Below are positions 47,261-53,961 of a stretch of 57,232 nucleotides of DNA, piece after piece (within the stretch, counting starts at the first letter, position 1; the number at the start of each line of letters is the position of its first letter). The translations under genes and the position numbers were made by a program. A model generated the notes under the pieces. It was not told where the DNA came from. It searched no databases and worked only from the letters and a program-made list of their open reading frames with translations. Origin of the DNA: Anaerolineae bacterium. Lineage in GTDB: Bacteria > Pseudomonadota > Alphaproteobacteria > DSM-16000 > Inquilinaceae. The stretch covers positions 1-57,232 of the forward strand of contig JANQQD010000033.1 of the NCBI GenBank assembly GCA_028285185.1. The letters run 5' to 3'.

Positions 47261-47463
47261 GAACTGAACCGCTTTACTACGCGAAGGACGGTGTCGTTTG
47301 GAAGCGTCCGATCGAAGAACGCGACGACGGCCTCAAGATGACCGTCATCACCATCGGCTTTCCAATCTGCACGATGCATGAAGCCGTTGGCGCTGAGGCG
47401 GCCGAAACCGTCGCCCAGCTCATGAACGCAGGCGATGGGGCTTTGAACGGCAAGGGCAAATGA
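47257..47463 (+). CDS. small phage protein
   Basis: 68 residues from GTG 47257 (GTGA). Sequence VTITIGFPICTMHEAV-like beta-turn-helix core. Unknown function. Confidence 0.55.
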   Translation: MRTEPLYYAKDGVVWKRPIEERDDGLKMTVITIGFPICTMHEAVGAEAAETVAQLMNAGDGALNGKGK

Positions 47464-47561
47464 CCGCCCTCCACTACATCGCGTCGTTCGTGACGCTGAC
47501 GCTGTGGCTGGGCCTGCTGACCGGCGCGTTGCCGGCGTGGATTGCGAGGATGTGGGGATGA
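47460..47561 (+). CDS. 33-residue membrane peptide
   Basis: Frame from ATG 47460 (ATGA with the previous stop) to TGA 47561: a single membrane span (YIASFVTLTLWLGLLTGAL) and a short basic end. Coupled on both sides by 4-bp overlaps, which supports it being real. Too small to assign; could be an exclusion or holin-like peptide. Confidence 0.6.
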   Translation: MTALHYIASFVTLTLWLGLLTGALPAWIARMWG

Positions 47562-47878
47562 CTAATTATTGGCTTAGCTGGTGGCACACCCAAGACTTAA
47601 GCGCGTTCGAATTGAACTGGCCGTGGTGGGTTTCCGGCTACCGGGATGGCGGCGACGAACAGGACGACGCAGCCATTTGCGCCGCCGTGCAGGCCGATGA
47701 TGAAGATGCCGCAAAAGGCATCGTCATTGCTGCCTATGATGTTCGGCCTGATGACGTCGAATGGAGGTTCGTCAGTGAGCGACCGGCAGATTGGTCGCCT
47801 TTCTGCGACCGGTTTCCCAAGGCCGATTGGATGGCCTTTCCAGCACTCGCCGCCCCGCGCGGCGGCAAGGAGGGGTGA
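47558..47878 (+). CDS. Trp-rich phage protein
   Basis: 106 residues from ATG 47558. Trp-rich N-terminus (NYWLSWWHTQDLSAF, WPWWVSGYRDG) and acidic middle (DDAAICAAVQADDEDAAK). The N-terminal pattern is shared by small phage proteins of unknown role. Confidence 0.6.
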   Translation: MTNYWLSWWHTQDLSAFELNWPWWVSGYRDGGDEQDDAAICAAVQADDEDAAKGIVIAAYDVRPDDVEWRFVSERPADWSPFCDRFPKADWMAFPALAAPRGGKEG

Positions 47879-48375
47879 TGCATACGCCGGGACCGCTCAT
47901 TTATCGGCCGCACAAATATGACGATTGGGGCTACGTCAGGGCCGAACGGACCGCGGAAGAACAGGCTGAAGGACTGCCGGGGCGTCTTGTCGCTGTGTGC
48001 CGGGCGCACGCACATTGCAGCGACCAGGAATTGGCAAAGCATCGTGCCGATAAGACGGACCCAGACGAACACGACGCCCGCCTCTTGGCCGCAGCCTACA
48101 CCAGCTACGACCGCGCCTTCGGCCCCGCCGCCGTCGAAGCGGCGGAAGCGGATTTGCTGGTTAAGATGGTCGAGGTGCTGAAGGGGCATGAAAGTCCGCA
48201 GCTATGGCGCCTTGAATGGCTGGCGACGCTGATCGACGAAATCGACGCTGGCACGATTGAGGAGGCGGCGAATGTGGACCCATCGGCATTCTCTGAGATG
48301 ATGGCGAACGTCCGCGAGATGCGCGACCAACTCCGCGCCATCCTGGCTCGCGTGCCGGAAGGGGGTGGGGCGTGA
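47878..48375 (+). CDS. phage protein of unknown function
   Basis: 165 residues from ATG 47878 (shares its first base with the previous stop). N-terminus HTPGPLIYRPHKYDDWGYV, a widespread small-phage-protein pattern (Ea22-like), followed by a helical C-terminal half. Confidence 0.6.
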   Translation: MHTPGPLIYRPHKYDDWGYVRAERTAEEQAEGLPGRLVAVCRAHAHCSDQELAKHRADKTDPDEHDARLLAAAYTSYDRAFGPAAVEAAEADLLVKMVEVLKGHESPQLWRLEWLATLIDEIDAGTIEEAANVDPSAFSEMMANVREMRDQLRAILARVPEGGGA

Positions 48376-48644
48376 GCGAGCGACAGTTCGACGTCCAGTG
48401 GATTGACCGTGAGCGTGAACCGCAGTGTCCGCCGAACCCGGACTATCCAAACGGCATGGATGTCGATGCCGCTTTCGGAGCCAAGCCTTCGTGCGTTGCT
48501 GAAGTGGATTATCCGGCGCCGCGATGTGGTGTCTACGTCGTCCGGTGCCGTGTCTGCGGCTATTCGGTAGCCATGACAACAGCTGGGCGCCCTGACGATC
48601 CGAAGTCTGTGACGATGCCATGCAAGATCGGAGGTCGCGCATGA
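48372..48644 (+). CDS. Cys-rich phage protein
   Basis: 90 residues from GTG 48372 (GTGA). Cysteines at C-x-x-C spacing in VRCRVCGYS plus three others suggest a zinc site. Unknown function. Confidence 0.6.
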   Translation: MSERQFDVQWIDREREPQCPPNPDYPNGMDVDAAFGAKPSCVAEVDYPAPRCGVYVVRCRVCGYSVAMTTAGRPDDPKSVTMPCKIGGRA

Positions 48645-48913
48645 GTAGGCTTTTCCGAGTTCTAGAGATCGCGCCAACAAGCGGTAATTTCTGCTTTGGC
48701 GGAGGCAATCCGCAAACGTGGCTAGAGGTCGATTGGTTTACCGACGAAGGCGCGGAAACTATCTTCGGCCGACCGCTGACCATTGATGACGTGCGAAGTA
48801 ACGTGGAGCAAAAGCGATACATCAAGCCGGGCAAAGGCTACCTCGTGCTTTGCACCGATGGCGAGATGACCTTCACCATCAACTATAGCCGCGAGAACGC
48901 CCGCCATGACTGA
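48641..48913 (+). CDS. small phage protein
   Basis: 90 residues from ATG 48641 (ATGA). Alpha/beta composition (FCFGGGNPQTWLEVDWF, YLVLCTDGEMTFTINY). No family recognised. Confidence 0.55.
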   Translation: MSRLFRVLEIAPTSGNFCFGGGNPQTWLEVDWFTDEGAETIFGRPLTIDDVRSNVEQKRYIKPGKGYLVLCTDGEMTFTINYSRENARHD

Positions 48914-49598
48914 CCCCACCGGCCTGGACCTGGACGCGCTGGAGCGGCTGTGCGAGGCGGCCAGGGTAGGGCCATGGCGTCGCGGCCAGACGGGCAACTT
49001 GCGGATCTATGCGCCGGATGGCTTGGGCGCTCGTTCCGGCCCGATTGCCGAGGTGTTCACAGGTGGCGATGCGCCTGGAACTGCTGCGTTCATCGCAGCC
49101 GCCCGCACCGCCCTGCCGCAAGCGCTCGCCACCATCCGCGCCCGCGACGAAGAGGTGCGGCAACTGAATTCCGGCTACGACATCGTAGAGAGGCGGTGCA
49201 TCGATCGTGGTCACAAGCTGGCCGCCGCCCAGGCCCGCGTGGCGGAGCTGGACAATGCTCTAAGCGCGGTAACGGCCCGGATCAGCGGCCTGCAACGCGA
49301 GAAGCTGGCCGCCCAGGCCCGCGTGGCGGAGCTGGAGGCGGAGAACGCCAAGCTCAAGACGCCTGATATGTTTTGGGACATGTGTGGCGAACAGTTCTGC
49401 GATAGCGAGGCGTTCATTGACGCGTCTGACCAAGGCGAGAATACGCTTGTTCTCGAAATGCAGTGCGCACGCTCCTTGCCGAGCATGTGGGCAGCTGGTC
49501 GATATATGGACGACCGATGGCATGTGACGGAGCATGCGACCGTCGATGAGGCCAAAGCCGCCCTCGCCGGCCAGCCCGCGGACGCGGAGGGGAAGTGA
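48906..49598 (+). CDS. Ea22/Ead-like protein with duplicated coiled coil
   Basis: 230 residues. N-terminal LERLCEAARVGPWRRG and GTAAFIAAARTALPQAL, the usual start of Ea22/Ead-type early phage proteins; then a coiled coil containing a tandem duplication of about 29 residues (LAAAQARVAELD and LAAQARVAELEAE); then a separate C-terminal domain (DMFWDMCGEQFCDSEAFI). The duplication is visible in DNA (49215-49252 and 49302-49336). Function in lambdoids: early, non-essential. Confidence 0.7.
   Translation: MTDPTGLDLDALERLCEAARVGPWRRGQTGNLRIYAPDGLGARSGPIAEVFTGGDAPGTAAFIAAARTALPQALATIRARDEEVRQLNSGYDIVERRCIDRGHKLAAAQARVAELDNALSAVTARISGLQREKLAAQARVAELEAENAKLKTPDMFWDMCGEQFCDSEAFIDASDQGENTLVLEMQCARSLPSMWAAGRYMDDRWHVTEHATVDEAKAALAGQPADAEGK
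49215..49336 (+). repeat. tandem duplication within the coiled-coil gene
   Basis: 49215-49252 and 49302-49336 are identical over AAGCTGGCC and the following 26 bp up to GCGGAGCTGGA; the first copy has one extra GCC codon. Period 87 bp (29 codons), so the reading frame is kept. Consistent with recent expansion of the coiled coil. Confidence 0.85.
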
Positions 49599-50095
49599 TG
49601 GGCGATATTGACGAACGGATGAGCATCATCGACTGCCTCAATCCATTTGATGAAGTTCCAGTGCCTTACGTCGAGCCATTCGTCGACGAGATCCGGCGTC
49701 TCCGCAAAGAACGTGACGCGCACTGCGCATCGCTGGATCAGCAGGAGCAAGAGATCGACCGCCAGCGCGCGGTGATTGCGGAGACGCGGGCGGACAAAGA
49801 CGAAGCCTATCGGCAGCGCAATCACCTTGTCGCTGCGCTGGCTCGCCTGTTTCCGTCCGGCGTCCGGCGCACCGACATTCCCGGCTGGAGCGATGATTGG
49901 CACGGGTGCGTCTACATCGACTTGCCGACCGGGCAGATCAGCTACCACTACCACGACAGTCAGGGGTACCTGTTCGCCGACCTGCCGCCGTACGAAGATG
50001 AGTATGACGGGCACGACAAAGACGTTGTGCATGCGCGACTTGAGGCCCTCGCCGCAGCGACCGCGGCCGGGGATGGAGGGGAAGATGTGGCGTAG
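49598..50095 (+). CDS. coiled-coil early phage protein
   Basis: 165 residues from ATG 49598 (TGATG). Central coiled coil (VDEIRRLRKERDAHCASLD, QRAVIAETRADKDEAY), then a folded C-terminal part WHGCVYIDLPTGQISYHYH and LPPYEDEYDGHDKDVVH, a recurrent phage domain. Function unknown. Confidence 0.65.
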   Translation: MGDIDERMSIIDCLNPFDEVPVPYVEPFVDEIRRLRKERDAHCASLDQQEQEIDRQRAVIAETRADKDEAYRQRNHLVAALARLFPSGVRRTDIPGWSDDWHGCVYIDLPTGQISYHYHDSQGYLFADLPPYEDEYDGHDKDVVHARLEALAAATAAGDGGEDVA

Positions 50096-50243
50096 CGTAG
50101 AGCCCAGATACAACCCCGCGTCAGACACGATCGACCTTGTTGATAGCGACGGCGACGTGACGGCGAAGCTGCACCGCAATGCCGTCATCAAGATGCTGGG
50201 CATGCTGCCGCCTGATCCGCCGAAGGAGGCGTCCGATGAGTGA
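50085..50243 (+). CDS. 52-residue phage protein
   Basis: From ATG 50085 (GGAGG 5 nt upstream), overlapping the end of the previous gene by 11 bp. Short beta-helix unit (NPASDTIDLVDSDGDVTAK). Unknown. Confidence 0.55.
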   Translation: MWRSVEPRYNPASDTIDLVDSDGDVTAKLHRNAVIKMLGMLPPDPPKEASDE

Positions 50244-50445
50244 CCAGACACTGACAGACTACGAGATCGAGGTGTTGCGGCACATCAACGGCGATCGGTC
50301 GTACCCTATCGGGACCGACAATGCGCTGCCGAAAGCGGTCGACAAGCTCAGATCGCTAGGTCTTATCCGGCCGTGGTTCGTCCTCACCGACGCAGGCCGC
50401 CACGCCCTCTGGAGCCGGACCAAGCACGAGGGGGCGAAGGGGTGA
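50236..50445 (+). CDS. small winged-helix-like protein
   Basis: 69 residues from ATG 50236. The whole protein reads as a winged-helix: YEIEVLRHINGDRSYPIG, LPKAVDKLRSLGLIRPWF, LTDAGRHAL. Could be a small DNA-binding regulator. Overlaps the previous gene by 8 bp. Confidence 0.6.
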   Translation: MSDQTLTDYEIEVLRHINGDRSYPIGTDNALPKAVDKLRSLGLIRPWFVLTDAGRHALWSRTKHEGAKG

Positions 50446-50636
50446 GCGAGCGACAGAAGAACAGCTACGTCTACGGCTTGAAGCGGGCGGAGCAGGACGG
50501 ATACGACAACGGCCTATATGACTGGGGGTTGCGCAACCCATACAAGCGTTTGGAACACCAGCGCTGCTGGGACGAAGGCTTCATGCGCGGGCAACACGAC
50601 CGCGATGCAGAGCTGAAGGACAAGCGCTATGACTAA
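50442..50636 (+). CDS. small phage protein
   Basis: 64 residues from GTG 50442 (GTGA). Charged, Tyr-rich (YVYGLKRAEQDGYDNGLYD, QRCWDEGFMRGQ). Unknown function. Confidence 0.55.
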   Translation: MSERQKNSYVYGLKRAEQDGYDNGLYDWGLRNPYKRLEHQRCWDEGFMRGQHDRDAELKDKRYD

Positions 50637-51051
50637 CCCCGACGCCCCGACCCTCCTGGACGCCGCGCGGCGGATGCTTGCCGCCACAAAGTCGACGCAT
50701 GAGTATTTCGAGGCGCATCGGCACATCGGAAACATCGGTCAATGCGCTGATTACGTTGCCCAGATCATCGCGGAGGCCGAAGCCGCCATCGCCGCCGCAG
50801 AGGGCGGTGGGTGGAGGCCGATCGAGACGGCGCCGAAGGATGGGACCCCTGTAGATTTATGGATGGTGTTCCACGATCAGCGGCCCCCATGTCGGTTTAC
50901 CGATTGTCGATGGGAGACGATGACAGATTGGCGCGGCAAAGAATATGACGGTTGGTTCTTTGGTCGCGGAGTGTGTCGAACTCTGGCGCGCCCAACACAC
51001 TGGCAGCCTCGCCCACCCCCGCCGCAGGAGCCGGAGCCGGGCGATGTTTGA
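50629..51051 (+). CDS. DUF551-type phage protein
   Basis: 140 residues. C-terminal half has the DUF551 pattern GGWRPIETAPKDGTPVDLW ending in PTHWQPRPPPP, common in early regions of temperate phages and unassigned. The N-terminal part is a separate helix. Overlaps neighbours by 8 bp on each side. Confidence 0.75.
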   Translation: MTNPDAPTLLDAARRMLAATKSTHEYFEAHRHIGNIGQCADYVAQIIAEAEAAIAAAEGGGWRPIETAPKDGTPVDLWMVFHDQRPPCRFTDCRWETMTDWRGKEYDGWFFGRGVCRTLARPTHWQPRPPPPQEPEPGDV

Positions 51052-51193
51052 CTTCCTCGGCCGCTGGGTGGTGATGACGGGCATAGGGCTTGTGGCCCTC
51101 GTCTTGTTGGCGCTGACGGTCCACATGGCGACGGCGGACGCAATCAGACGGGCACAGCCGTTCGTGTGTTTCGAGATGGACGCCGATGCCTAG
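51044..51193 (+). CDS. 49-residue membrane protein
   Basis: From ATG 51044, overlapping the previous stop. One membrane span (VVMTGIGLVALVLLALTVHMA) followed by a short soluble end with one Cys. Second tiny membrane protein in this operon. Unknown function. Confidence 0.55.
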   Translation: MFDFLGRWVVMTGIGLVALVLLALTVHMATADAIRRAQPFVCFEMDADA

Positions 51194-51244
51194 CCCGGCG
51201 CGCGTGTGGCATAGTCGCCCGACCCAAGACACAGGAGAGCGGTT

Positions 51245-51526
51245 GTGAGCATTCCTCGTCAAGATCCGAACTTCACCAGGGAAGACCTAGAGCTGTCGGC
51301 GCATAAGCTATTGGAAGCTGCGTATCAGTATTGGCAGGACTGCCATAGGTTTGATTACAAAATCGCTGGCGCAGTGCAATGGCTAGAAGACCATGAGACG
51401 GGCCATTTGGTGATCTTTACGAGAGGCGAGTACCGCGAGCGACTGATGATGAACATCGATGTCTTGCCGTCGCAAATGCACCGGCTGGACCTCAACATAC
51501 CGGACGAGCCTGACGATGAAGGCTAG
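51245..51526 (+). CDS. small phage protein
   Basis: 93 residues from GTG 51245 with GGAG upstream. Mixed fold (LSAHKLLEAAYQYWQDC, TGHLVIFTRGEYRERLM). Separated by 51 bp from the previous gene, the largest gap in this operon. Confidence 0.6.
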   Translation: MSIPRQDPNFTREDLELSAHKLLEAAYQYWQDCHRFDYKIAGAVQWLEDHETGHLVIFTRGEYRERLMMNIDVLPSQMHRLDLNIPDEPDDEG

Positions 51527-51561
51527 CGCCCGCGCGGCCGGCGTGGAGGTGAGGGAGGTGG

Positions 51562-52047
51562 ATGGTGGGTGAGCGACGCTTTGCCGAACAGACCAACGTC
51601 CCCGTCGAGCGTAGTCAGGCGGAGTTGGTCGGCCTGATCAAACGTCATGGCGCATCTGCCTATCAGTGGGCGGAGCAGGATCGGCGTGTCGGGCTGCAGT
51701 TCGCCATGCACGATCGGCGCATCCGGTTTGTGGTGACGCTTCCGGAACCGACGGACAAGAGCTTTCGGATCACGCCAACCGGCAAGGCGCGCGCGAACGA
51801 TGCCGCGGCACGTGCCCATCATCAGGAATGCCGGCGGCGGTTTCGGGCTTTGGTGCTGGTTGTGAAGGCGAAGTTCGAGGCCATCGAAAGCGGGATTGAG
51901 ACCTTCGAAGAGGCGTTCCTCGCACACATCGTCCTGCCGACGAACGAGACCGTCGGCGAGCGGACAATCCCGGCAATCGCCGATGCTTATGAAGGACGCG
52001 AGCTCCCGGCCCTGATGCCGCCAGTCAAGGCCGACGGCGATGGCTGA
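51562..52047 (+). CDS. conserved phage protein
   Basis: 161 residues from ATG 51562 (GAGGGAGG upstream). N-terminus RFAEQTNVPVERSQAELVG is a recurrent pattern in phages of this group (an alpha/beta domain of unknown role): then FAMHDRRIRFVVTLPEP and a helical end. Directly upstream of xis. Confidence 0.65.
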   Translation: MVGERRFAEQTNVPVERSQAELVGLIKRHGASAYQWAEQDRRVGLQFAMHDRRIRFVVTLPEPTDKSFRITPTGKARANDAAARAHHQECRRRFRALVLVVKAKFEAIESGIETFEEAFLAHIVLPTNETVGERTIPAIADAYEGRELPALMPPVKADGDG

Positions 52048-52375
52048 GCTGCCGGCGCGCGTATTCAAGGTCGCCGATCTGGCCATCCGCTGGAATTGCA
52101 GCGACCATCACATCCGCAATATGCTCCGCCGCGGGGAGCTTGACGGCTTTCGGCTGGGCAAAAAGTCATGGCGGATTACGAGAGCGGCGGTCGAGGCGTA
52201 CGAGGGATCAGAGTCGTCGACTACCGGGGAAAGTGGGCCGCAGTCACCTACGTCAATGGAAAGCGGCAGCGGACCAGCCTCGGATTTGACGCCACAGCCG
52301 CGAACCGCGAGGCTGCGGAGCGGGAGGCTCGTGACCTTGGGCGCCAACTCGCCGCGCCGGTCAACGACACCGTAG
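52040..52375 (+). CDS. xis: excisionase-like HTH protein
   Basis: 111 residues. Residues 9-55 form a MerR/AlpA-type DNA-binding domain: VFKVADLAIRWNCSDHHIR, MLRRGELDGFRLGKKSWRI. From 52168 the frame is overlapped by the integrase, whose start lies inside this gene, and the overlapped part is low complexity. Excisionases of this type direct integrase toward excision; the overlap would couple the levels of both proteins. Confidence 0.7.
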   Translation: MAELPARVFKVADLAIRWNCSDHHIRNMLRRGELDGFRLGKKSWRITRAAVEAYEGSESSTTGESGPQSPTSMESGSGPASDLTPQPRTARLRSGRLVTLGANSPRRSTTP

Positions 52376-53196
52376 GCGCGATCATGCAGGCGTACCTGGC
52401 CGATAGCCGCGCAATCGATGTGGCCCGGCTCAAGAACGCTTGGAAAGCGCTGGAGCCCACCTTCGCCAAGCTGACCCCGGAAGACGTCACCCGCGATGCG
52501 TGCCGCCAGTATGTCGCCAGACGGAAGCGGGCAGGGCGGCAAGACGGGACGATCGTCAAGGAGCTGAACACACTTCGGGCGGGCCTGCGCTGGCACGACA
52601 AGAACACGCCCGCCATCGTCGAGACGCCGTCACAGCCGCCGCCGCGTGACCGCTGGCTAAGCCGCGACGAGTTTCAACGGCTGTTGGATGCCGCCGACGA
52701 CACGCCGCATCTGCGGATCTTTCTGCACCTCGCCATCGCCACAGCGGGCCGGAAGGAAGCGCTGTTGGATCTGACTTGGGATCGGATCGACTTTGACCGC
52801 GGCTTCGTCGATCTGGGCAGGAAGCCGAACGGCAAGCGGCGGGCCACGGTACCGATGACCGACACGCTGCGCGCGGAACTGAAGCGCGCCCATGACGTCG
52901 GGTCGTGTAGCCATGTGGTGGAGTACGAGGGGAAGGCCGTCACGAGCGTGCGCACGGCGTTCTCGCGGGCCATAGAGGCCGCCGGGCTGGACGATGTGCA
53001 CATCCACGACCTGCGCCATACCGCCGCTGTGTGGATGGCACAGGGCGGCGGGGACAACGTCGTCGAGAAGATCCGCGAGTACCTTGGCCACACCAGCCTG
53101 GCCACGACGTATCGGATCTACGCGCGGTTCACGCCCGGCTATCTGCGGGATGTGGCGAAGGCGCTGGAGCTGGATAGGAAGGAAGGCGAGGGATGA
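52168..53196 (+). CDS. int: tyrosine recombinase (integrase)
   Basis: 342 residues. Catalytic residues: Arg195 (ATAGRKEALL), Lys223 region (NGKRRATVPM), His280 and Arg283 (HDLRHTAAV), His308 (LGHTSL) and Tyr318 (YRIYARF). N-terminal arm-binding domain about 1-60, core-binding domain 60-155. It recombines attP with the tRNA-Val site; it lies about 400 bp from attR, in the usual int-att arrangement. Confidence 0.95.
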   Translation: MADYESGGRGVRGIRVVDYRGKWAAVTYVNGKRQRTSLGFDATAANREAAEREARDLGRQLAAPVNDTVGAIMQAYLADSRAIDVARLKNAWKALEPTFAKLTPEDVTRDACRQYVARRKRAGRQDGTIVKELNTLRAGLRWHDKNTPAIVETPSQPPPRDRWLSRDEFQRLLDAADDTPHLRIFLHLAIATAGRKEALLDLTWDRIDFDRGFVDLGRKPNGKRRATVPMTDTLRAELKRAHDVGSCSHVVEYEGKAVTSVRTAFSRAIEAAGLDDVHIHDLRHTAAVWMAQGGGDNVVEKIREYLGHTSLATTYRIYARFTPGYLRDVAKALELDRKEGEG

Positions 53197-53519
53197 GCGA
53201 CCTTTGCAAGCGACTGCGCGACAGGGTCGAAAGGAACCTTGAGTTTTGGGCGTACAACGCCGTCGGTCTGCCGATTCCTTGTCCGTCGCACGAGCGTGAC
53301 GACAAGCGGGCGCGCATGCTGGAGACGCAAGCCGCCGACGAGATTGAGCGGCTTCGGGAAGCGCTACGGCCATTTGCCGAGGAAGCTAACAGGTGGGATC
53401 ACCGAGATGACGACAAGCCCGCGCCCGTCCTTATCGGAGACCTGCGCCGCGCCCGTGACACTTACGCAAGACAGTGCACGGAACCAGCAGATGAACCAGA
53501 AGACCGGAACAAAGGGTGA
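53193..53519 (+). CDS. phage protein between int and attR
   Basis: 108 residues (ATGA with int stop). LCKRLRDRVERNLEFWAYN and ADEIERLREALRPFAEEAN are typical of short phage proteins with an N-terminal charged helix and coiled coil. Function unknown. Confidence 0.6.
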   Translation: MSDLCKRLRDRVERNLEFWAYNAVGLPIPCPSHERDDKRARMLETQAADEIERLREALRPFAEEANRWDHRDDDKPAPVLIGDLRRARDTYARQCTEPADEPEDRNKG

Positions 53520-53586
53520 TGATCAACGCGAATCGGCCCGGAAGCGCAACGACGAGATTCAATGATCTCCGTAGCTTACGATAGGC

Positions 53587-53639
53587 GCACTGTCTTCACA
53601 CGGCAGGGGTCACTGGTTCAATCCCAGTCGCGCCCACCA
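53587..53639 (+). repeat. attR (53-bp core)
   Basis: Identical to 11013-11065. Only the 3' part of the tRNA is present here; the 5' sequence (ATAGGC) is phage DNA, so no second tRNA is made. Marks the right end of the prophage. Confidence 0.93.
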
Positions 53640-53961
53640 TTGCGTCAGCCGACATGGATTGAGAGGCGCGGGAGCGTGCGCCAACGACGGAGTTGTGCGC
53701 AATTGTGTCGCCCGTGCAGCCACGCCTGAAGACTCGCTTTGACCATCGATGGCAGACCGAGAGCGGCCGCCCTTTCTCCGCTGGGCGGCACCGCCACACG
53801 AACGACAAGATTGGCGGGCGCAATTTTTCTTAGTTTTTATCGGAATGCGGTCTATCCTAAGTTCGGTCACTGCTTCTTAACAGCAGTATCCCAGACTGAC
53901 CGGACCGGCTCACCCGCCGTGCCCAGTTCGTTGAAACCACCGGTTAGCTCAGCTGCAGCCA
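53640..53961. other. intergenic host DNA right of attR
   Basis: 322 bp with no convincing gene. A T-rich stretch (about 53822-53842) could be part of the old tRNA-Val terminator region now separated by the prophage. A minus-strand frame ending in WARLGLNQ here is the usual false call that arises from tRNA-adjacent DNA. Confidence 0.5.

Larger units (their letters stand above)
11013..53639. mobile_element. complete temperate podovirus-like prophage
   Basis: About 42.6 kb between two perfect 53-bp tRNA-Val repeats. It holds every module expected of a functional phage: integrase and xis, repressor and Cro-like protein, primase-helicase and nucleases, TerS/TerL, portal, scaffold, SU10-type capsid, short-tail adaptor and nozzle, ejection proteins, receptor-binding proteins, holin-like protein and endolysin. 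I see no tape-measure or sheath gene, and the adaptor/nozzle/ejection set implies a short tail. No obvious pseudogenes or insertion sequences were found, so it may be inducible. Confidence 0.92.

Noticed and set aside
53587..53639. A second tRNA-Val at the right prophage end
   Set aside because: Only the 3' 53 nt are present; the 5' acceptor and D arm are missing, so it is attR.
11013..53639. Gene transfer agent instead of a phage
   Set aside because: Presence of integrase, att repeats, repressor/Cro switch, replication genes and an SU10-type capsid with short tail does not fit the RcGTA gene set.
53596..53870. Minus-strand open frames over attR (about 75 and 86 codons)
   Set aside because: They read through tRNA and non-coding DNA and end in the familiar WARLGLNQ-type false peptide; no ribosome-binding site.
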